From JBAROU01 sp049642385 (lineage in GTDB: Bacteria > Chloroflexota > Dehalococcoidia > DSTF01 > RBG-16-68-14), in contig JBAROU010000155.1 in the NCBI GenBank assembly GCA_049642385.1, forward strand, positions 1-37,110: DNA of 37,110 bases. The letters run 5' to 3'. Below the pieces are notes generated by a model. The model was given only the letters and a program-made list of their open reading frames with translations. It did no database searches and was not told where the DNA came from. This document shows positions 17,968 to 25,518 of this stretch, piece after piece; the stretch's first letter is position 1; each line of letters opens with the position of its first letter. The position numbers and the translations under genes are program-made.

Positions 17968-18747
17968 ATGCCGATCAACGCTCTAATACGAGACCGCCAG
18001 ATGCGAGCGAGAGCTCTAGAGAGCTACGAGCGCGCGACGGAGCTGCCTCTGATTGTGTTGGCGCTCGCGATCATCCCGCTGCTCGTCTTGCCACTTGCCG
18101 CAGACCTCGACCCAGCGATCGATAGAGCGTTCTTGGCGGTCGATTGGACTATCTGGGCAGTCTTCGCCGTTGATCTTATGATACGCACCTACCTCTCCGA
18201 ACATCGCCGCCAGTACTTGGTCGCTCATTGGTACGACGTACTCATCGTGGCTATCCCCTTCCTTCGACCCCTCAGGATCCTCCGGTCAGCACGGGCACTT
18301 CGGCTGCTTCGCCTCTCACGCGCTGCCACCTTCAGCGCCCGAGCCTTTGCTACTGCTCGCGGCATTGGTCAGCGCCATGGTCTTTCGTATGTTCTCGCCA
18401 GTGCGATGTTCCTCATCATTGCGTCGGCCTCACTCGTGTTCGTGTTTGAGCGCGGGCAGGGCGGCACAATCAATGATTACGGGACGGCCCTCTAGTGGGC
18501 TGCCACAACCGTCACGACTGTCGGCTACGGCGACACATTCCCTGTAACGGCGGAGGGACGAGGCATCGCGGTATTCTTGATGATCGTCGGCATCAGTCTG
18601 TTTGGTTTTCTCACGGCCAACATTGCGGCCTTGCTCGTTGAACAGGACAAGGAGACTTCCGCGGCCAGCTTGGACGACGTCATGAGGAAGCTTGAATCGC
18701 TGGAGGATGAAGTGCAACGTTTAAGGCGGGAAGTCAGCCAACGATGA
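17968..18747 (+). pseudogene. Voltage-gated-type potassium channel interrupted by in-frame TAG
   Basis: Reading through one stop gives a normal 259-residue six-helix channel. There is a four-segment voltage-sensor-like domain (S4-like FLRPLRILRSARALRLLRLSR) and the selectivity filter TTVGYGD. S6 includes LMIVGISLFGFLTANIAAL, and a charged coiled coil (LESLEDEVQRLRREV) ends the protein. The stop is TAG at 18493-18495 (codon 176), immediately before TGG GCT. Channels have two Trp here (as in KcsA, Trp67-Trp68), so TGG to TAG explains it. Truncation before the filter would abolish conduction. The frame is otherwise intact and its TGA overlaps the next gene as ATGA, so the lesion is recent or a consensus error. 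Base composition is lower in GC than its neighbours. Confidence 0.85.
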
Positions 18748-18902
18748 ACATCACCCGCCTCCTCTTTCGCCTCGCCCGCCTCTCGTCCGACACCAAGGCC
18801 GTCGCCTCAGGCGATCCCAAGCGCATCGGCCGTCGCACCAAGAACAAACTGCTCGGCCGCGCGTTGGGCCGCGCCGGTTTCTGGCGACGCCTCTGGAAGT
18901 AG
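18744..18902 (+). CDS. Small basic protein, 52 aa
   Basis: Short gene whose ATG overlaps the channel stop codon as ATGA. The product starts MNITRLLFRLARLSSD and ends GRAGFWRRLWK. It is very basic (about a quarter Arg/Lys), with an RRTKNKLLGRALGR middle, and could bind nucleic acid or membrane. I have no firm family for it; similar short Arg-rich proteins are common in high-GC bacteria. Codon use is strongly GC-biased like its downstream neighbours, and it ends 8 bases before the hydrolase start, so translation is plausible. Confidence 0.65.
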   Translation: MNITRLLFRLARLSSDTKAVASGDPKRIGRRTKNKLLGRALGRAGFWRRLWK

Positions 18903-18910
18903 GCGCACCC

Positions 18911-19657
18911 ATGCTCTCCGTCACCGCCGCCCTGCCCGACCAGCCGAGCGCCAAGCCAGCCATCGTGCTCGTCCACGGCGCCGCGAGCTCCGCGCTCGTC
19001 TGGACGCACTGGCAAACGCTGCTCGCCGAATGCGGCTGGCCATCATACGCCATCGACCTGCGCGGCCACGGGCGTAGCACGCCGGTCGATCTCTCGAGCG
19101 TGTCCATGTACCACTACGCCGATGACGTACGCTCGCTCCTGCTACAGTTGTCGCGCCCGGTCGTGATGGGCTGGAGCATGGGCGGCCTCGTCGCGATCAT
19201 CGCCGCGGCCAACGGCGACGCGCGACCGCCTGAGGCGGTCGTCGCCCTCGCGCCCAGCACGCCCGCGCGGCAGCGCAACCCGGCCAAGGAGCTGCGCCCC
19301 GGCGTCTACGGCCCCGAGTACTACGGCATCACGAGTCGCGACCCCACCGATCAGCCAGCCATGCCCGACCTCGATCGAGACGAGCGGGAGATCGCCATCG
19401 CCTCGCTTGGCCAGGAGTCGGCCTTCGCGCGCGCCGACCGCGCCGCGGGCATCGTGATCGAGTCGCTGCCCTGCCCGTTGATGATCGTGACCGGAAGCGA
19501 CGATCCGCTCTGGCCACGCTCACGCTTCGACGGCCTCTGGCTGGACGCTACGTACCTCGACATCGAGGGCCCGTCGCACTGGGGCCTGGTACTCAGCCAT
19601 CGCGCCCTGGCAACAGCGGTGCCCGCGGTGGTCGAGTGGCTCGATCAGATAAGCTGA
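18911..19657 (+). CDS. Alpha/beta-hydrolase fold protein
   Basis: Esterase- or lipase-like hydrolase of unknown substrate, 248 residues. It shows the oxyanion-strand motif VLVHGAASS, the RGHGRS turn, and nucleophile Ser89 in GWSMGG. The acid Asp is probably in VTGSDDPLWP, and His is in GPSHWGL. There is no signal peptide, so it is cytosolic. It lies 8 bases after the 52-aa gene and 12 bases before the crotonase, so it is likely in the same operon. Confidence 0.87.
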   Translation: MLSVTAALPDQPSAKPAIVLVHGAASSALVWTHWQTLLAECGWPSYAIDLRGHGRSTPVDLSSVSMYHYADDVRSLLLQLSRPVVMGWSMGGLVAIIAAANGDARPPEAVVALAPSTPARQRNPAKELRPGVYGPEYYGITSRDPTDQPAMPDLDRDEREIAIASLGQESAFARADRAAGIVIESLPCPLMIVTGSDDPLWPRSRFDGLWLDATYLDIEGPSHWGLVLSHRALATAVPAVVEWLDQIS

Positions 19658-19669
19658 CTGGCAACCATC

Positions 19670-20455
19670 ATGCCCAAAGTGCTCACCGAACGCCGCGACC
19701 GCACCCTCCTCGTCACGATCAACCGGCCCGAGGTGCGCAACTGCGTCGACGGCGACACCGCACAGGGGCTGTTCGACGCCGTCGAGACGTTCCGCGCCGA
19801 CGACGCGCTCGACGTGCTCGTGCTCACCGGCGCCGGCGATGCGTCGTTCTGCTCCGGCGCCGACCTGAAGAACCTCGGCACGCTCGGCGAACGGCCCAAC
19901 GCGCGAGAGACCGGGCCGATGGGCATCAGCCGCATCACCGATGTCGACAAGCCCACCATCGCCGCGGTGAACGGCTACTGCACTGCCGGCGGGCTGGAAC
20001 TCGCTTGCTGGTGCGATATCCGCATCGCCGCGCGCAACGCCCAGTTCGGCGTGCTCAACCGTCGTTGGGGCGTGCCCCTCGTCGATGGCGGCACGCAGCG
20101 TCTGCCCCGCATCGTCGGCCTTGGTAACGCCCTCTACCTGATCGAGACCGGCGCGCTGATCCACGCTGAGCACGCGCAGCGCATCGGCCTTGCGCAGGAA
20201 GTCGTGCCCGAAGGCCAGGCGCTGCAGCGCGCAATCGCGATCGCAGCGGCGCTGTCGTCGTATCCCCAGCTCGCTATCCGCAACGACCGCAAGGCCGCGC
20301 TCGATGGACTCACGCTCCCGATCGACGAAGCGCTCGAGCTGGAGGTGCGCACCCACCGCGACACCACGGGCGACCCGAAGATGGCCGAGTGGCTCCAGCG
20401 CTACGCCTCCGGCGACAGGCCCGCGCCGTTTCGCCCGCCGGAGCACTCCGCGTGA
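19670..20455 (+). CDS. Crotonase / enoyl-CoA hydratase-family protein
   Basis: Acts on an acyl-CoA with an oxyanion-hole-stabilised enolate. It has 261 residues. Core motifs are ASFCSGADLK, the NGYCTAGGLELACWCDIRIA block with Glu110 (equivalent to Glu144 of rat enoyl-CoA hydratase), and GVPLVDGGTQRLPRIVG. The second catalytic Glu of classical hydratases (Glu164) is replaced: FGVLNRRWG has Asn130 where FGQPE would be. It may therefore be an isomerase, hydrolase or decarboxylase rather than a hydratase. Its TGA overlaps the GTG of the next gene. Confidence 0.9.
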   Translation: MPKVLTERRDRTLLVTINRPEVRNCVDGDTAQGLFDAVETFRADDALDVLVLTGAGDASFCSGADLKNLGTLGERPNARETGPMGISRITDVDKPTIAAVNGYCTAGGLELACWCDIRIAARNAQFGVLNRRWGVPLVDGGTQRLPRIVGLGNALYLIETGALIHAEHAQRIGLAQEVVPEGQALQRAIAIAAALSSYPQLAIRNDRKAALDGLTLPIDEALELEVRTHRDTTGDPKMAEWLQRYASGDRPAPFRPPEHSA

Positions 20456-20895
20456 CGAAGAAACGCATCGGCGAGCCCTGGATGTCAGGCGCCGAGTACG
20501 GGCGGCAGATGCCCCCCTTCACCGTGAACCTCATCGTCGCGGACGTGGCACGCTCGCTGCGTTTCTACCAGGACGTCCTCGGCGCGGAGGTGCACTACTC
20601 GGACGAAGACTTCGCGGCGCTCCGCCTGGCCAGCCTCGAGTTCATGCTCCACGCCGACCACACCTACGACGACCATGCGCTGTACGGCCACCTCGGAACA
20701 ATGAGTCGTCGCGGCGTCGGCGCGGAGCTGCGCCTCTTCGGTATCGACCCCGATGACGTGCAAAGGAACGCGGTTGAACACAGCGCCGAGGTCGTGCAGG
20801 CCGTGGACAACCGGGGTCACTGGCGGCGGGACGTGCTGGTGGCCGACCCGGACGGCTACGTCTGGGCAGTAGGTGTAATCATCGCTGACGCCTGA
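20452..20895 (+). CDS. VOC (glyoxalase/bleomycin resistance) family protein
   Basis: Single vicinal-oxygen-chelate domain of 147 residues; a metal-dependent enzyme or binding protein of unknown substrate. The strand-helix signature VNLIVADVARSLRFYQDVLG and the closing VADPDGYVWAVG are typical. Start GTG 20452 overlaps the crotonase stop as GTGA, implying coupling. The next hydrolase starts 43 bases after its stop. Confidence 0.85.
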   Translation: MTKKRIGEPWMSGAEYGRQMPPFTVNLIVADVARSLRFYQDVLGAEVHYSDEDFAALRLASLEFMLHADHTYDDHALYGHLGTMSRRGVGAELRLFGIDPDDVQRNAVEHSAEVVQAVDNRGHWRRDVLVADPDGYVWAVGVIIADA

Positions 20896-20938
20896 CGCCT
20901 CGACCCTTCAAGCGTCGTACCGTACACTGTCCCCCGTC

Positions 20939-21712
20939 ATGCCCACAGCACGTCTGAACGGCATCGATATCTACTACACCGAACAGGGCGCCGGCATCCC
21001 GGTCGTCATGACGCACGGCCTGGGCGACTGTGCCGAGCTGTGGGCCGGCCTCGCCGAAGCGCTCAGCGATCGCTACCGCATCGTCTCATGGGACATGCGC
21101 GGCCACTTCCGCACCGAGGCGCCGGACGACCTGGCGCAGTACACGCAGGACATCGTCGTCGAAGACCTGCGCGCGCTCTGCGATCACCTGGGTATCGAGC
21201 GCGGCGTCTTCGGCGGCCACTCGCTTGGCGGCTACACCACGCTGCGCTTCCACGAGAAGTACCCGGAGCGCGTCGCGGCGCTAGTGCTCCACGCCGCCGG
21301 CCCGGGCTACCGCAACCAGGAGGGCAGCCAGGCCTGGACCGACCGTCTGGCCAAGGCCGCTGGCCGCCAGGAGGAGCTTGGCCGCGACGCGCGCGTCCCG
21401 GCGAAGGACCTGCGCGTCGGCGCGCCAGCGCTGGGGGAACTGGCGCAACACGAGGTCCGCGGCATCGCCAACGTCGAACGCGGCGTGATGGCCAACCCTT
21501 ACTTCATCGATGCGACGAAGATTGATGTGCCCACGCTCGTCGTCGTGGGCGAGAACGACAAAGCCTATCTCGCCAGCGCGGACTACCTCGACGCCAAGCT
21601 GCCCAACGGCCGCAAGGTCGTCATCGCGGACGCCGGCCACCCGGCGGTCCTGGAGCAACCAGCCGCCGTGCATGGTGCAGTGCGTGAGTTCCTGGACGGA
21701 CTGGGCCTGTAG
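20939..21712 (+). CDS. Alpha/beta-hydrolase fold protein (second copy type)
   Basis: Epoxide hydrolase/haloperoxidase-like alpha/beta hydrolase of 257 residues. It has VMTHGLGD, WDMRGHFRT, nucleophile Ser95 in GGHSLGGYT, acid Asp in VVGENDKAYL, and His in DAGHPAVLEQP. It is cytosolic and its substrate is unknown. It is only loosely similar to the 18911 hydrolase, so it is not a recent duplicate. It lies 18 bases upstream of coaD. Confidence 0.88.
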   Translation: MPTARLNGIDIYYTEQGAGIPVVMTHGLGDCAELWAGLAEALSDRYRIVSWDMRGHFRTEAPDDLAQYTQDIVVEDLRALCDHLGIERGVFGGHSLGGYTTLRFHEKYPERVAALVLHAAGPGYRNQEGSQAWTDRLAKAAGRQEELGRDARVPAKDLRVGAPALGELAQHEVRGIANVERGVMANPYFIDATKIDVPTLVVVGENDKAYLASADYLDAKLPNGRKVVIADAGHPAVLEQPAAVHGAVREFLDGLGL

Positions 21713-21730
21713 CACGCGCAGGAGGTTTGC

Positions 21731-22213
21731 ATGTCCGGCGCTATCTACACCGGCAGTTTCGATCCCGTTACGAACGGCCACCTCGAGATCATTCGCTCCG
21801 GTCTCCTGGCGTTCGAGCGCATCATCGTTGCCGTCTTGAGGAACCCCTCAAAGACACCGCTCTTTAGCATCGACGAACGCGTCGAGATGATCGACGACGC
21901 GCTGGGAGACGAGCCGCGCGTTGAAACTGACCGTTTCGATGATGGCTTGCTGGTCGATTATGCCCGCAGCAAGGGAGTGAGTGTCGTGCTGCGCGGCCTG
22001 CGCGCTGTCGGTGATTTCGACGCGGAGCTGCAAATGGCGGCCATGAACCACCATTTGGCCCCCGGCGTCGTCACCGTATTCATCATGGCCAGCAACCACT
22101 TCGTGCTCAGTTCGACGCTGATCAAGGAAGTCGCCGCCCTCGGGGGCGACTTGCGCGGCCTGGTACCTGAGAGCGTGGAGAAGCGGTTGCGCGACAAGTT
22201 CGCCCTGCCATGA
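21731..22213 (+). CDS. coaD: Phosphopantetheine adenylyltransferase
   Basis: Transfers AMP from ATP to 4'-phosphopantetheine, the penultimate step of coenzyme A synthesis. It has 160 residues, the normal length. The nucleotidyltransferase motif GSFDPVTNGHLEI is near the start, RGLRAVGDFDAELQMAAMNH is the substrate-binding segment, and LSSTLIKEVAALGG corresponds to the ISST motif. AGGAGG lies 6 bases before the ATG. Its stop overlaps the next gene as ATGA. Confidence 0.97.
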   Translation: MSGAIYTGSFDPVTNGHLEIIRSGLLAFERIIVAVLRNPSKTPLFSIDERVEMIDDALGDEPRVETDRFDDGLLVDYARSKGVSVVLRGLRAVGDFDAELQMAAMNHHLAPGVVTVFIMASNHFVLSSTLIKEVAALGGDLRGLVPESVEKRLRDKFALP

Positions 22214-23097
22214 ACCTGATCCGCCGCGTCCTACGCCGCCAGCCCGCCGGGCCACCGACGTGGCCCACCGGCCTCGTCGAGGTCGCGGACGGCGCGTTCG
22301 CCTACGTGCAGGAGGGCGGCGGGCTGTGCGTCTCCAATGCTGGCCTGATCGTCGGGCCGGAGAGCTGCATCGTCATCGACGCGCTCTTCGCGCCATCAAT
22401 GACGCTCACGTTCCGTGACGAGATCGCGCGCGTCACCAGCAAGCCGGTGCGGCTGCTGATCAACACCCACCACCACGTCGACCACACGATGGGTAACGCG
22501 CTCTTCCCGGAAGCGCAGATCGTCAGCCACGCGAACGCCCGCCGCGAGCAGGAGCGCGTCGGTAAGGGCATCCTCGATGTGCTCCGCCCGCGCCTGCCTG
22601 AGCTCGTCGCCGAAACGGACGACCTCTCCCTCCGCCTGCCTGATGTCACGTTCGACGAGGAGCTGAACGTGCATCTCGCCACGCGCGCGATACGGCTCGT
22701 CCACCTCGGCCCCGCGCACACCATCGGCGACATACTCGTCGTCCTCCCCGACGAACGGATCGCGTTCGCCGGTGACGTCGCATTCCACTACGTAACGCCC
22801 CTCGGCATCGAGGGCCACATCGGCGGCTGGCTCAACGTCTGCGATCAGATCGAAGGGATGAACATCGACATGATCGTTCCGGGCCACGGGCCCGTCGGCA
22901 ACAAGCAGCACCTACGCGAGATGCGCGGCTACCTCGACACCATCCGCCGCCAGGCGCGCGAGGCGTTCGACTCCGGGCGCTCGCAAGAGGAGGCCACGCA
23001 GGCGATCGACCTCGGCGCCTACGCCTCGTGGACCGAGCCGGAGCGCCTCGCGCTCAACGTCGGGCGGCTCTACCAGGAGTTCCGCGGCGAGATCTAG
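22210..23097 (+). CDS. MBL-fold metallo-hydrolase
   Basis: Di-metal beta-lactamase-fold hydrolase of 295 residues. The metal ligands are visible: His87, His89, Asp91 and His92 in HHHVDH, His in GPAHTIGDI, Asp in AFAGDVAFH, and His in VPGHGPVG. The C-terminal 60 residues form a helical extension. The family includes thioesterases and lactonases, so the substrate is open. It is translationally coupled to coaD through a 4-base ATGA overlap and closes the operon, with the hairpin cluster just after it. Confidence 0.9.
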   Translation: MNLIRRVLRRQPAGPPTWPTGLVEVADGAFAYVQEGGGLCVSNAGLIVGPESCIVIDALFAPSMTLTFRDEIARVTSKPVRLLINTHHHVDHTMGNALFPEAQIVSHANARREQERVGKGILDVLRPRLPELVAETDDLSLRLPDVTFDEELNVHLATRAIRLVHLGPAHTIGDILVVLPDERIAFAGDVAFHYVTPLGIEGHIGGWLNVCDQIEGMNIDMIVPGHGPVGNKQHLREMRGYLDTIRRQAREAFDSGRSQEEATQAIDLGAYASWTEPERLALNVGRLYQEFRGEI

Positions 23098-23117
23098 GCC
23101 GGCCATCCTCTCCGAGG

Positions 23118-23287
23118 GTCAGGCTTCAGCCTGACAACGCCCTGTCGAACCGTGATGCTGACTGAGCCTAATGCAGTATGCTCGCCCTCGACATCCCGGC
23201 GGGCAACGTCGTAGGTCGGGGTCTTGAGACCCCGACACCCACCGCGAGGGCCTGAAGACCCTCGCCCACAGATCGGGCGGCCGCCCG
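23118..23287. repeat. Cluster of intergenic hairpins
   Basis: Four palindromes in a 275-base gene-free gap: GTCAGGC-TTCA-GCCTGAC (23118-23135), GTCGGGGTC-TTGA-GACCCCGAC (23215-23236), GCGAGGG with CCCTCGC around a TGAA loop (23244-23265), and the 14-bp CGGGCGGCCGCCCG (23274-23287). The second and third follow each other closely and are each trailed by a CCCAC/GCCCAC run. Stems differ but the loop types agree. No protein frame is credible here. Confidence 0.7.
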
Positions 23288-23372
23288 TGGTTCGGCTATC
23301 AGTGTCAATCTATGGGAGCGCATCGTGTACCATGAGGAGTGCGCCCCGCTGCGCATCGAAAGGAGCCGCTAC

Positions 23373-23702
23373 ATGTTCGTCGCCATGAACAACTTCCAGG
23401 TCACCAAAGGCAGCGAAGCCGGGTTCGAGCGCGTCTGGCGCGAACGAGAATCGTACCTCAAAGGTGTGCCGGGCTTCGTTCAGTTCGCGCTGCTCAAGGG
23501 CGACAACGAAGGCGAGTACATTAGCCACAGCACCTGGCAGCACCGCGAGGCGTTCATCGCGTGGACGCAAAGCGACGCGTTCGTGCAGGGGCACCGCCAG
23601 GGCGGCTCGATGGCCGGCGTCGTCGAAGGGCCGCCGCACCTCAAGACATACGAAGCGATCATCGTCGAAACACCGGAGGGACGCGCGGCAGCAACGCCGT
23701 AG
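23373..23702 (+). CDS. IsdG/HmoA-like haem-degrading monooxygenase (ABM domain)
   Basis: Probably oxidatively opens haem to release iron. It has 109 residues and starts MFVAMNNFQVTKGSE, with GAAAGGAGC upstream. The catalytic triad of the IsdG family can be placed: Asn7, Trp64 and His74. Trp and His are ten residues apart, as in the known enzymes. The VPGFVQFALLKG and YISHSTWQHREAFIAW segments are also family-typical. An upstream in-frame ATG at 23325 is less likely. Other ABM-domain oxygenases are possible. A degenerate copy of the 17931 hairpin repeat follows its stop. Confidence 0.87.
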   Translation: MFVAMNNFQVTKGSEAGFERVWRERESYLKGVPGFVQFALLKGDNEGEYISHSTWQHREAFIAWTQSDAFVQGHRQGGSMAGVVEGPPHLKTYEAIIVETPEGRAAATP

Positions 23703-23703
23703 C

Positions 23704-23755
23704 GACAAAGCTGTAGTTCTGTCCGCCGAGCGAAGCTCGGCCCTCTACGAAGAGG
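23704..23755. repeat. Second copy of hairpin repeat plus two small hairpins
   Basis: GACAAAGCTGTAGTTCTGTC then CGCC (23704-23727) matches 17932-17955 at 20 of 24 positions. It is followed by GAGC-GAA-GCTC (23728-23738) and CCTCT-ACGA-AGAGG (23742-23755). It fills most of the gap before the next gene. Confidence 0.55.
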
Positions 23756-23765
23756 CGCGAACGTA

Positions 23766-24023
23766 ATGGGTGGCTGGTCGAGAGAAGACTGGGAAAAGAC
23801 CGAGGAGGTCGCGGACGAAGACGAGGACGATCTCGAAGGTGACTGGGAGCTCGACCCGAACGACCCCACGCACCCCGATTTCGACCTCTCCGAGTCGGCC
23901 GGCTACAGCGACTGGGAACCCTCGGCCAAGCCCGTGTTGCTCTGGCGCGGCGTCGTCGTACTCCTTACCCTATTACTGATTCTCGCGCTGACGGTGCCGC
24001 TTCTGATGCGTTTCGGCGGGTAG
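23766..24023 (+). CDS. Small acidic single-pass membrane protein
   Basis: An 85-residue protein I cannot assign. The first about 55 residues are very acidic (EVADEDEDDLEGDWELDPND). One hydrophobic segment follows (VLLWRGVVVLLTLLLILALTVPLLM), then a short end with FGG. It looks tail-anchored with an acidic cytosolic domain. It converges with the dehydrogenase gene at 24055. Conserved-looking composition and codon bias support it as a gene. Confidence 0.65.
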   Translation: MGGWSREDWEKTEEVADEDEDDLEGDWELDPNDPTHPDFDLSESAGYSDWEPSAKPVLLWRGVVVLLTLLLILALTVPLLMRFGG

Positions 24024-24054
24024 CCCGCCTAAGGATCTGAGCGCCACACGAGCG

Positions 24055-25017
24055 TTACAGATCGCTCAGGCGCACGCGGTTGCGCAGCGCCTTCCCCGTG
24101 ACGAACCGCCCCAGATTGTCGATGAACACCTCGCTGCCGCGCGCCATGTTTTGCGGCGAACGCCCAGCGTTATGCGGCGTCACGATCACGTTCGGCAGCG
24201 ACCAGAGCGGGCTCGCTTCCGGCGGCGGCTCCTCCTCGAACACATCCAGACACGCCCCACCGATCCGGCCCGTCTCGAGCGCGTCCACCAGCGCCTGCTC
24301 CTGCACGACCCGTCCGCGCGAGATGTTGATCAGCCAGGCGTCCGCCCGCATCGCGCGCAGCTCCGCCTCGCCGATCAGGCCCTCTGTCTCCACCGTAAGC
24401 GGCGCCGCCAACACAACGAAGTCCGAACGCGCAAGCAGTTCGTGCAGGCGCTCCGGCGGCACGATCTCGTCGACGTAGCGCGTGCGACGCTGGCGCCGGC
24501 GACAGCCGATCACGTGCATGTTGAACGCCCGCGCCAGCCGCGCCACCTCGCCTCCTATGTGCCCCACGCCCACGATGCCCACGGTCTTGCCCGTCAGCTC
24601 GTCGCTCTCGATCGACTCCCAACGCCGCTCGCGCTGCGCCTCCGCCCACACGTCGAGGCGTTTCACGATGCGCAGCATCATCGCCAGCACGTACTGCGCG
24701 ATCGGCTCGCTCGTCGTGCCCGAGGAGTTGGTCAGCGTCACGCCGCGTTCGAGCAACAAGCGGAACGCAGGGTGATCGACGCCGGCGCTGAACGTGTGGA
24801 ACCAGCGCAGCTTCGGCAGCGTGAAGAGCTGTGGCAGCATCGCCCGGCTCGCGCCCGATGTCCAGTAGTCCTCTGAGAAGTAGACCGCCTCGGCCGACTG
24901 CACATCTCCGGTCCAGCCGCCATCGCCCGTCGGCCACACCAGCTCGATCTCGGGCGAGATCCCTCGCAGGCGCTCCCCGTAGCGCTCGGCGATCATGGCG
25001 GACACGGCGACAATCAT
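24055..25017 (-). CDS. D-2-hydroxyacid dehydrogenase (NAD-binding)
   Basis: NAD(P)-dependent reductase of 2-oxoacids, 320 residues, close to the GhrA/SerA-like group. NAD-binding motif VGIVGVGHIGGEVARLA (G-x-G-x-x-G at 150-155), ISRGRVV with the substrate Arg, FEEEPPPEASPLW with the catalytic Glu region, and VTPHNAGRSPQNM with the catalytic His are all present. Position 1 (MIVAVSAMIAERYGERL) is the likely start. It is a single gene on the minus strand between two plus-strand genes, and the substrate cannot be fixed from sequence. Confidence 0.92.
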   Translation of the reverse strand: MIVAVSAMIAERYGERLRGISPEIELVWPTGDGGWTGDVQSAEAVYFSEDYWTSGASRAMLPQLFTLPKLRWFHTFSAGVDHPAFRLLLERGVTLTNSSGTTSEPIAQYVLAMMLRIVKRLDVWAEAQRERRWESIESDELTGKTVGIVGVGHIGGEVARLARAFNMHVIGCRRRQRRTRYVDEIVPPERLHELLARSDFVVLAAPLTVETEGLIGEAELRAMRADAWLINISRGRVVQEQALVDALETGRIGGACLDVFEEEPPPEASPLWSLPNVIVTPHNAGRSPQNMARGSEVFIDNLGRFVTGKALRNRVRLSDL

Positions 25018-25145
25018 CGGTTTCGGCCCTCCTGCGGCAACCCATCTTATCGCGTTCCTCGGCCTCCCGTTCGCCGGCTGCTTGACGCTCTTCTTATGCC
25101 GGTGCTACCCTTACGGATGCTTCCCAGGGAAGGAGATTGAGCCCC

Positions 25146-25442
25146 ATGCTTGCAGGTATTGGCCCACTCGGCTTGCCAGAGTTGCTCATCATCTTTGTCG
25201 TCGTGGTGCTCATCTTCGGCGTCGGGAAGCTCAGCGACGTTGGCGGCGCCCTCGGCACAAGCATCCGCGAATTTCGCAAGGCCGCGCGCGAGCCAGACGA
25301 GCCGGAAGCGCACGCCGAATCCGCCTCTGTCGAGGCGCCCCAGGCCGTCGGCAAGCACTGCACAAACTGCAGTGCTCAGCTCGATGGAGACCCCAAGTTC
25401 TGCGCCCAATGCGGTGCGCCTACCAAGGCCGCCGTCAACTAA
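25146..25442 (+). CDS. tatA: TatA-like translocase subunit with C-terminal zinc ribbon
   Basis: A 98-residue protein. Residues 1-48 are a standard TatA/E unit: a short periplasmic stretch, GLPELLIIFVVVVLIFGVGK as membrane helix, and an amphipathic helix (KLSDVGGALGTSIREFRKA). A flexible acidic linker follows, and then a four-Cys zinc ribbon, Cys72-x2-Cys75 and Cys86-x2-Cys89 (KHCTNCSAQ, KFCAQCGAP). TatA normally ends in a charged tail without metal-binding residues, so this is unusual. No tatC is nearby. Start ATG 25146 has AGGAG 10 bases upstream; a TTG at 25137 is too close to it. Confidence 0.87.
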   Translation: MLAGIGPLGLPELLIIFVVVVLIFGVGKLSDVGGALGTSIREFRKAAREPDEPEAHAESASVEAPQAVGKHCTNCSAQLDGDPKFCAQCGAPTKAAVN

Positions 25443-25467
25443 CGCCGAACGGTCTCGCAGACACATT

Positions 25468-25491
25468 ATCGCCCCGAATCATCGGGGCGAT
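25468..25491. terminator. Bidirectional terminator between tatA-like gene and pyrE
   Basis: Perfect 10-bp stem ATCGCCCCGA / TCGGGGCGAT with an ATCA loop, placed between two converging genes. T tracts on both sides are weak. Confidence 0.6.
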
Positions 25492-25518
25492 GTTCGATCT
25501 TAGATTCCGTGGCTCGGT

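Noticed and set aside
18493..18495. Pyrrolysine or other programmed recoding of TAG
   Set aside because: The position normally holds Trp, TAG is one base from TGG, and no pyl-type genes are visible here; a mutation or read error is simpler.
23325..23372. Upstream start of the haem monooxygenase
   Set aside because: The internal ATG at 23373 has GAAAGGAGC upstream and places Asn7/Trp64/His74 at the family positions.
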